This document shows, one piece after another, positions 58,482 to 64,000 of a stretch of 64,000 bases of DNA (the first letter of the stretch is position 1; every line of letters begins with the position of its first letter). The notes under the pieces were generated by a model that had not been told where the DNA came from, made no database searches, and worked only from the letters and a program-made list of their open reading frames with translations. Location of the stretch: the NCBI GenBank assembly GCA_963277665.1, contig OY728147.1:1259277424-1259341423 (forward strand). The letters are read 5' to 3'. The stretch comes from Viscum album. Taxonomy: Eukaryota > Streptophyta > Magnoliopsida > Santalales > Viscaceae. Made by a program: the position numbers and the translations under genes.

Positions 58482-61400
58482 CATGAAAAGAAGGCACGTC
58501 ATTAGGGCATGCGGTTTGCGCAGCACGACTGAATATGTGTTTTATAGGTATTTGGCACGCTTGAAAATCGTGTGGTGGTGGTCTAAACTGGACGAACGAC
58601 CTCATAATTCCATGAAATCAGACTACAACAAAGGGTGGATAAATTTTGAAACATTCGGGTAGACTACGCGTCAATTGGAGGTGTTGTGTGACTGCTGTGA
58701 CTAAAAATGCACTTCGCGTGTCGTAAATGGCCAAAACATGCGTTTAACCGTCAAATGAATACCCAATGACATCGACATGACTTTAAATCATAGTAAAACA
58801 CCATAATTATTATTAGTGAGGTGTATGAGGAGACGGCATGTCATTTGGACGTGCAGTTTGCGCGGCACAGCTGAATATGTATTTTTTAGGTGTTTGGCGC
58901 ACTTGAAAAACATGCATGGGGTGGTCAAAACCGGCCGAAAAACCTCGAAATTCCATTAAATAGGATGACAACAAAGGGTGGGGGAATTGTGAAATGGTAG
59001 GGAAGACGACACATCAATCATAGGTATCGTGTGACCATGGTGACCGAAAACATACTTTGCATATCGTAAATGGCCAAAACATGTGTTTAACGGTCAAATA
59101 CATACCAAACGACATCTACATGACTTGAAATCACACAAAACATCCTAATTATTATTTTTGAGGTGTAAAAGGAGACAACACGTCATTCGAACACGTGTTT
59201 TGTGCGGCACGACTGAATATGTGTTTTTTAGGTGTTTGGAGCTCTTGAAAAGCGTGCGTGGGGTGGTCAAAACCAGACGAACAACCTCAAAATTCCATGA
59301 AATCAGGAAAAACAATGGGTGGTGAATTTTGAAATGTTCAGGCAAACAAAACGTCAATCGGAGGCGTCATGTGACCGCAGTGATTGAAAACGCACTCTAC
59401 ATGTCGTAAATGGCCAAAACATGCATTTAACGGACAAATGCATACCGAACGACATCAGAATGACTTGAATTCACAGTACAACATCCTAATTATTATTTGT
59501 GAGGAGTAAGAGGTGACAAAACTTCATTTATACATGCGATTTTCGCGACACGACTGAATATGTTTTTTTTAGGTGTTTAGCGAGCTTAAAAAGCGTGCGT
59601 GGGGTGGTCAAAACTGGCAGAACGACCTCTAAATTCCATGAAATCAGACGACAACAAAGGTTGGTTGAATTGTGAAATGGTCGGGCAGATGGCATGTTAA
59701 TCGGAGATGTTGTGTGACCGCGATGACCAAAAACGCACTCTGCGTGTCGTAAATGGCCAAAACATGCATTTAATGGTCAAATTCATACCGAACGACATCT
59801 AAATGACTTGAAATCACATGAGAACACCCAAATTATTATTCATGTGGTGTATGAGGAGACGACACATCATTCAGACATGCGGTTTGCATGAAATTTCTGA
59901 ATATGTGTTTTTTAGGTGTTTGGTGCTCTTGAAAAGCATGTGTAGGGTGGTCAAAACTAGCCGAATGACTTCAGAATGCCGTGAAATCAGACAACAACAA
60001 AGGTTTGGTGAATTGTGAAATGGTCGGGTAGACATCACATCAATCGGAGGTGGCGTGTGACCGCAGTGACCGAAAACGCACTCCGCGTGTCGTAAATGGC
60101 CAAAACATGTGTTTAACGGTCAAATGAATATCGAACAACATCGGCATGACTTAAAATCACCCAAAAACACCCTAATAATTATTCATGAGGTATATGAGGA
60201 GACATCACATCCTTCAGACATGCAGTTTTAATGGAATAATTGAATATGTGTTTTTTAGGTGTTTCGCACGCTTGAAAATCGTTCGTGGGGTGGTCAAAAC
60301 TGGTCGAAGAACCTCATAATGCCATGAAATCGGACGACAACAAAGGTCGGATGAATTTTGAAATGGTCGGGTAGACAACACATCAATCAGAAGTGTCGTG
60401 TGACCATGGTGACCGAAAATGCACTTCGTGTGTCGTAAATGGCCAAAACATGCATTTAACGGTCAAATGCATACCGAACAACATTATCATGACTTGAAAT
60501 CACACAAGAACACCCTAATTATTATTAGTGAGGTTTTTTAGGAGACTACATGTCATTCGGATGCACAGTTTGCACAGAATGGCTGAATATGTATTTTTTA
60601 GGTGTTTGATGTGCCTGAAAAGTGTGCATGGGGTGGTCAAAACCATACAAACTCCCTCGGAATCCCATGAAATTGGATGAAAACAAAGTTTGGGTGAATT
60701 TTAAAATGGTCGGTTAGACGTCATGTTAATTGGAGATGTTGTGTGACCGCGGTGACCGAAAACGCACTCTGTATGTCGTAAATGGCCAAAACATGCGTTT
60801 AATGGTCAAATGCATACCTAACGACATCGGAATGACTTGAAATCACATGATAACACCATAATTAATATTCTTAAGGTGTATGAGGAGACGGAACGTCATT
60901 AGGACACACAGTTTGCGCGGGATGGCTGAAAATGTGTTTTTTAGGTGTTTGGTGCGCTTGAAAAGCATGTGTGGGGTCGTCAAAACCGGACGAATGACCT
61001 CAGAATTCCATGAAATTGGACTAAAACAAAGGGTGGGTAAATTGTGAAATGGTCGGGTAGACGACACGTCAATTGGAGGTGTCGTGTGACTGTGGTGACC
61101 GAAAACATACTCTACGTGTCATAAATGGCCAAAACATGTGTTTGATGATCAAATGCATACCGAACGACATCGGCATGACTTGAAATAACAATTAACCACC
61201 ATAATTATTATTATTCAGGTTTAAGAGAATATGGAACATTATTCGGACACGTGGTTTGCATGGCATGGCTGAATATGTGTTTTTTAGGTGTTTGGCGTGC
61301 TTGAAAAGTGTGTGTGGGGTGGTCAAAACCAGCCAAATGACCTTGGAATGCCATGAAATAGGATAAAAACCAAGGGTGGGTGAATTATGAAATAATTAGC

Positions 61401-61803
61401 CAAACAACACGTCAATCATAGGTGTCGTGTGACCGTGGTGACTGAAAATGCACTTTGTATGTCGTAAATGGCCAAAAAATGTGTTTAATGGTCAAATGCA
61501 TACCGAACAACATCAGCATGACATGAAATCATAGGAAAACACCCTAATTATTATTTTGAAGTTGTATGAGGATACATCATGTCATTTAGATGCGTGGTTT
61601 ACATGACACAACTAAATATGTGTTTTTTAGGTCTTTGGTGTGCTTGAAAAGCGTGCGTGGGGTGGTCAAAATAGGTCGAACGACCTCAGAATGCCATGAA
61701 ATCAGACGATAATAAAGGGTGGGTAAATTATAAAAATTTTGGGTAGACGACACTTCAATCGGAGGATTTGTGTGACCACGGTGACCAAAAATTCACTCCA
61801 TGT
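58482..61803. repeat. 343-bp tandem satellite-like array inside CACTA E, about 9.7 units
   Basis: The anchor CCAAAACATG (last copy CCAAAAAATG) occurs at 58731, 59074, 59414, 59757, 60100, 60443, 60786, 61129 and 61472, giving spacings of 343, 340, 343, 343, 343, 343, 343 and 343. Other blocks conserved in all units are CTGAATATGTGTTTTTTAGG, GGGGTGGTCAAAAC, and GTGACCG followed by CGTAAATGGCC. Differences between units are mostly CG to TG or CA. Minus-strand open frames of 60-75 codons repeat from unit to unit but are broken in most units, so I do not call them genes. Confidence 0.95.
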
Positions 61804-61960
61804 TGACTGAAAACGCACTCCGAGCCTGTGAGATGGTCCCTGCAATGCTCGATTATCAGAATGGTGTGATGACACCTCCTATATACAATTAATTCAAATT
61901 TAAAGAAAATATAATGTCACACATTCTTGAAAATATGTATACCAAAATAAATATACTAAC
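61804..61960 (-). other. Junction between the 343-bp array and the TNPA relic
   Basis: GTTGACTGAAAACGCACTCC repeats a piece of the array unit and is then followed by unique sequence. On the minus strand the segment next to the exon starts GTTAGTATATTT, a possible intron start. Confidence 0.4.
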
Positions 61961-62671
61961 CGTGGGGACCTCAGCAGACCAATATGCAACTAAGTCACGC
62001 CACTGAGATGGGCGAACACCTCTCAAGACTTTTTCCAGAATGTTTGCGGCACCCATATTTGGTACCCAATGCTCCCTATTGACTTTACCTTTATAATATT
62101 TCCACGTCTTATGACATTTACTCATACACACAGGCCGAAACTCATCAAGTCACACTTTAAGGTTATTCAATTTAAGAAAAAAAATCTTGCATGTTAGTAT
62201 TTTTTAAAACATTGGGAAGAAACTAAATTGGTCTTCTTACCTGAACTTCCCTCTAAAGCCTATCTAATGTATCCTGAGGGATAAAAGGCCAGTCACATGT
62301 GGACAATGGAAATCGATATGGGTCACATATGATATGACCCAGATAATGAATAAATGCAGGTGCAGTCAATCCCACGGGATGAAATCTATCGTCAAATGAA
62401 ACATCATAGATCGTGTCAGAATTACATGATAAAATGCCACGACCAGGGCCTCTCCGACGAGAGGAAGAAGCAGTCGAGTCTGATCCTATTGAAAAAAAAA
62501 AGTTATACATAATTTGACAGTTGTGCATATATATATATCTCTATGTGTGTGTGTGTGTGTTTATAAATTACATAAAAATTCAGAAACAGTTACATTCAAA
62601 CATACCTTGACCCTGAGACGTAAATGGATCAAATGGATGATGTGGATCTACTGCCTCTTCCCCTTACATAC
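61961..62671 (-). pseudogene. TNPA-like / Transposase_24 relic, three visible exons
   Basis: Minus strand. Exon a (about 62671-62606) encodes GEEAVDPHHPFDPF and ends at a GTATGT donor. Exon b (62485-62241) follows a poly-T tract plus AG and encodes STASSSRRRGPGRG, then FDDRFHPVGL..., the usual start of plant En/Spm Transposase_24 proteins; it ends at a GTAAGA donor. Exon c (about 62157-61961) encodes YYKGKVNREHWVPNMG and PSQWRDLVAYWS, the typical QW..LV.YW block. Phases agree between exons a and b. Stops include a TAG near the end of exon b where Trp is expected and a TAA at the start of exon a. In the family the protein binds subterminal repeats; this copy is broken and its 3' part is not visible. 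Confidence 0.7.
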
Positions 62672-62867
62672 CTGCGATCATACAAAACATTAATAAGGGG
62701 ACCATCCACAGTGTCAAAAAGATAAATTGGATTGTTTTTAAAAAAATAAAACTTGTACAGTAGTCAATTAAACAATAAGGGATAGAATAATTAGTTTTAA
62801 ATGGATTTTAAAAAATCAAAAAATTAACAAAACAGAAATAAAATTATTTAAAAAAGGCTTCTATTTA
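62672..62867. other. AT-rich spacer or intron between DUF4218 and TNPA relics
   Basis: A/T runs; nothing coding. It may be an intron or intergenic part of CACTA E. Confidence 0.45.
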
Positions 62868-63362
62868 GAGGGGGTGGGGTGGATTTCCGGGGTGGGGTGG
62901 GTGCCCGGGGGGGTTTTCCGGGGTGGGGATGTCTGGGGGTGAGGGGGGGTTGTCCGGGGTGGGGGATGTCTGGGGGTGGGGGGGCTGTCCGGGGTGGGGG
63001 CTATCTGGGGGTGAGGGGGGCTGACTAAGGTGGGGTGGGGGCAATCTGGGGGTGGGTTGTTTGAGGGTGAGGGAGCTATCTGGGGTGAGGGTGAGCTATC
63101 TTGGGTGATGGGGGGTTATCCGGGGTGTGGGGGGATGTCAGGGTGAGTGGGGATTGTCAGGGGTGAGGGGGATGTCTGGTGGGGGTTGTCCGGGGTGGGG
63201 GAGTCTGGGGGATGGGGGCTGTCCGGGGGGTGGGGGGGATGTCCAGGGGTGGGGGCTCTCTGGGGAGTGGGGGGATCTCCGGGGTGAGGGGGGTTGTCCA
63301 GGGGTTGGGGGCTGTCCAGGGTGGGGGAGCTATCGGGGGTGGGGGCTGTTCAGGGTTTGGTG
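62868..63362. repeat. G-rich minisatellite
   Basis: About twenty-five irregular ~18-20-base units of GGGGTGGGGG with ATGTCTGG or CTGTCCGG. Runs of four or more G recur every ~10 bases, so the + strand could form G-quadruplexes. It is the approximate inverse of 58309-58481. Open frames of Gly and Cys on the + strand (63127-63490) are products of the repeat. Confidence 0.88.
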
Positions 63363-63390
63363 GGAAAACAATTATACACCTTTTATTAAA

Positions 63391-64000
63391 CCTGAAAATC
63401 GATCATTTGTCCTTCAACGACCTCTATGAACCAATAAATATCTTCCTCATGTTGAACTACGGTATGTTGATCCAACTGATGGAGTATTGAACAAGATGTA
63501 TTGATGCGCTTATATCCACTCGATGTTGTCCATATCAAATGTGGTTCCTTATCCAACTGAACCATCATGAATCCGAGAGGGATTATCTAATTTTGTTTCA
63601 ACATCCATTAGATATTCTGCACAAAAAGTAGTACACTCATCCATCAAATAACCATTGGCAATTGATGCCTCCGGATGAGCTTTTTTGCATACAAATCATT
63701 TCAATGTATTCAGATACCGCTCAATAGGATACATCCACCGAAATTTCACTAGACCAACAGCCATTACTTCATCAATTAGGTGCACTATCAATTGAACCAT
63801 AACATCGAAAAATGAGGGGTGAAATAGTTTTTCAATGTGATAAAGCATAATTACAATTCTGTCCTGCAAACTTTTTAAATAACTCATTCATTGGTTTCTT
63901 AAACAAAGTTGTCTAAAAAAAATACTCATCTCAATCAATGGTTGAACAAAATTGGCGGATAAACAATCACAAATTGTGATTAGAATCAATAGCTGAAGGA
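63391..64000 (-). pseudogene. DUF4218 region of a CACTA tnp2-type ORF, disrupted
   Basis: On the minus strand one frame gives ANFVQPLIEMSIFFRQLC, then LQDRIVIMLYHIEKLFHPSF, then FRWMYPIERYLNTLK, KKAHPEASIANGYLMDE and AEYLMDVETKLDNPSR, and then IEWI.AHQYILFN. This is the full block order of DUF4218 and its following tail in plant CACTA transposase ORFs. In-frame stops occur near 63888, 63694 and 63558, and a frame slip occurs near 63500. The catalytic tnp2 domain would be upstream, beyond 64000. The domain's own role is unknown (family knowledge). Confidence 0.88.

Larger units (their letters stand above)
57704..64000 (-). mobile_element. CACTA (En/Spm) transposon E, right end outside the window
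   Basis: It starts with CACTACTAAAAAC and a set of subterminal hairpins. Then follow a C-rich minisatellite, a 343-bp tandem array, a multi-exon TNPA-like relic on the minus strand, a G-rich minisatellite, and a DUF4218 relic on the minus strand that runs off the edge. In CACTA elements DUF4218 sits downstream of the tnp2 transposase domain, so tnp2 and the other terminal repeat should lie beyond 64000. The terminal repeat at 57704 is therefore the 3' end in gene orientation. Confidence 0.87.

Noticed and set aside
58420..61067. Repeated 60-75 codon minus-strand open frames
   Set aside because: They are the same frame of the 343-bp unit seen in some copies and broken in most; no start context and no family.
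63127..63490. Two overlapping Gly-rich open frames
   Set aside because: They are translations of the G-rich minisatellite and run into unrelated DNA.

Overview
This window is plant nuclear DNA, almost certainly a flowering plant with a transposon-rich genome; I cannot name the species. The evidence is the set of elements: Ty1/copia and Ty3/gypsy LTR retrotransposons primed by initiator-methionine tRNA (TGGTATCAGAG sites), a chromodomain-type gypsy polyprotein, and a CACTA (En/Spm) transposon with TNPA-like and DUF4218 relics. I found no intact host gene, tRNA or rRNA. Every coding stretch I could identify is a broken transposon gene. Many of the stops could arise by C-to-T or G-to-A changes, the usual decay of methylated plant repeats.

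Layout. 1-8346: copia element A on the + strand, with its 5' LTR cut by the window edge, degraded gag and pol, and a full 3' LTR. 8347-9559: minus-strand LTR-like fragment. 9560-25789: copia element B (+), rearranged and split in its reverse-transcriptase region by a nested gag-only element N (12837-22270, minus strand, 3.4-3.5 kb LTRs). Reading across N rejoins the copia frame. 25790-29904: gypsy-type LTR on the minus strand. 29905-35405: AT-rich DNA with an eight-copy, roughly 180-bp tandem array and a CACTA-like right end. 35420-39605: 4.2-kb solo LTR with a perfect 5-bp target duplication, related to and facing away from the 26-30 kb LTR. 39.6-50.8 kb: AT-rich relics, including microsatellites, a three-copy repeat, a minus-strand DUF4283-like relic, a GGGTA-rich patch and LTR-like pieces with a PBS at 49019. 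50831-57703: chromovirus-like gypsy element D (minus). 57704-64000: CACTA element E, inserted into one LTR of D and running off the window. It carries about ten copies of a 343-bp tandem repeat, with C-rich and G-rich minisatellites.

The relative order of some events is clear: N entered B after B, and E entered D after D. The solo LTR landed just outside an older CACTA-like end. No genes work together as a live pathway here. The most unusual material is satellite-like: the 343-bp array inside CACTA E, the 180-bp array beside another CACTA-like end, and the tendency of each LTR family to carry its own short repeated motif near the promoter.
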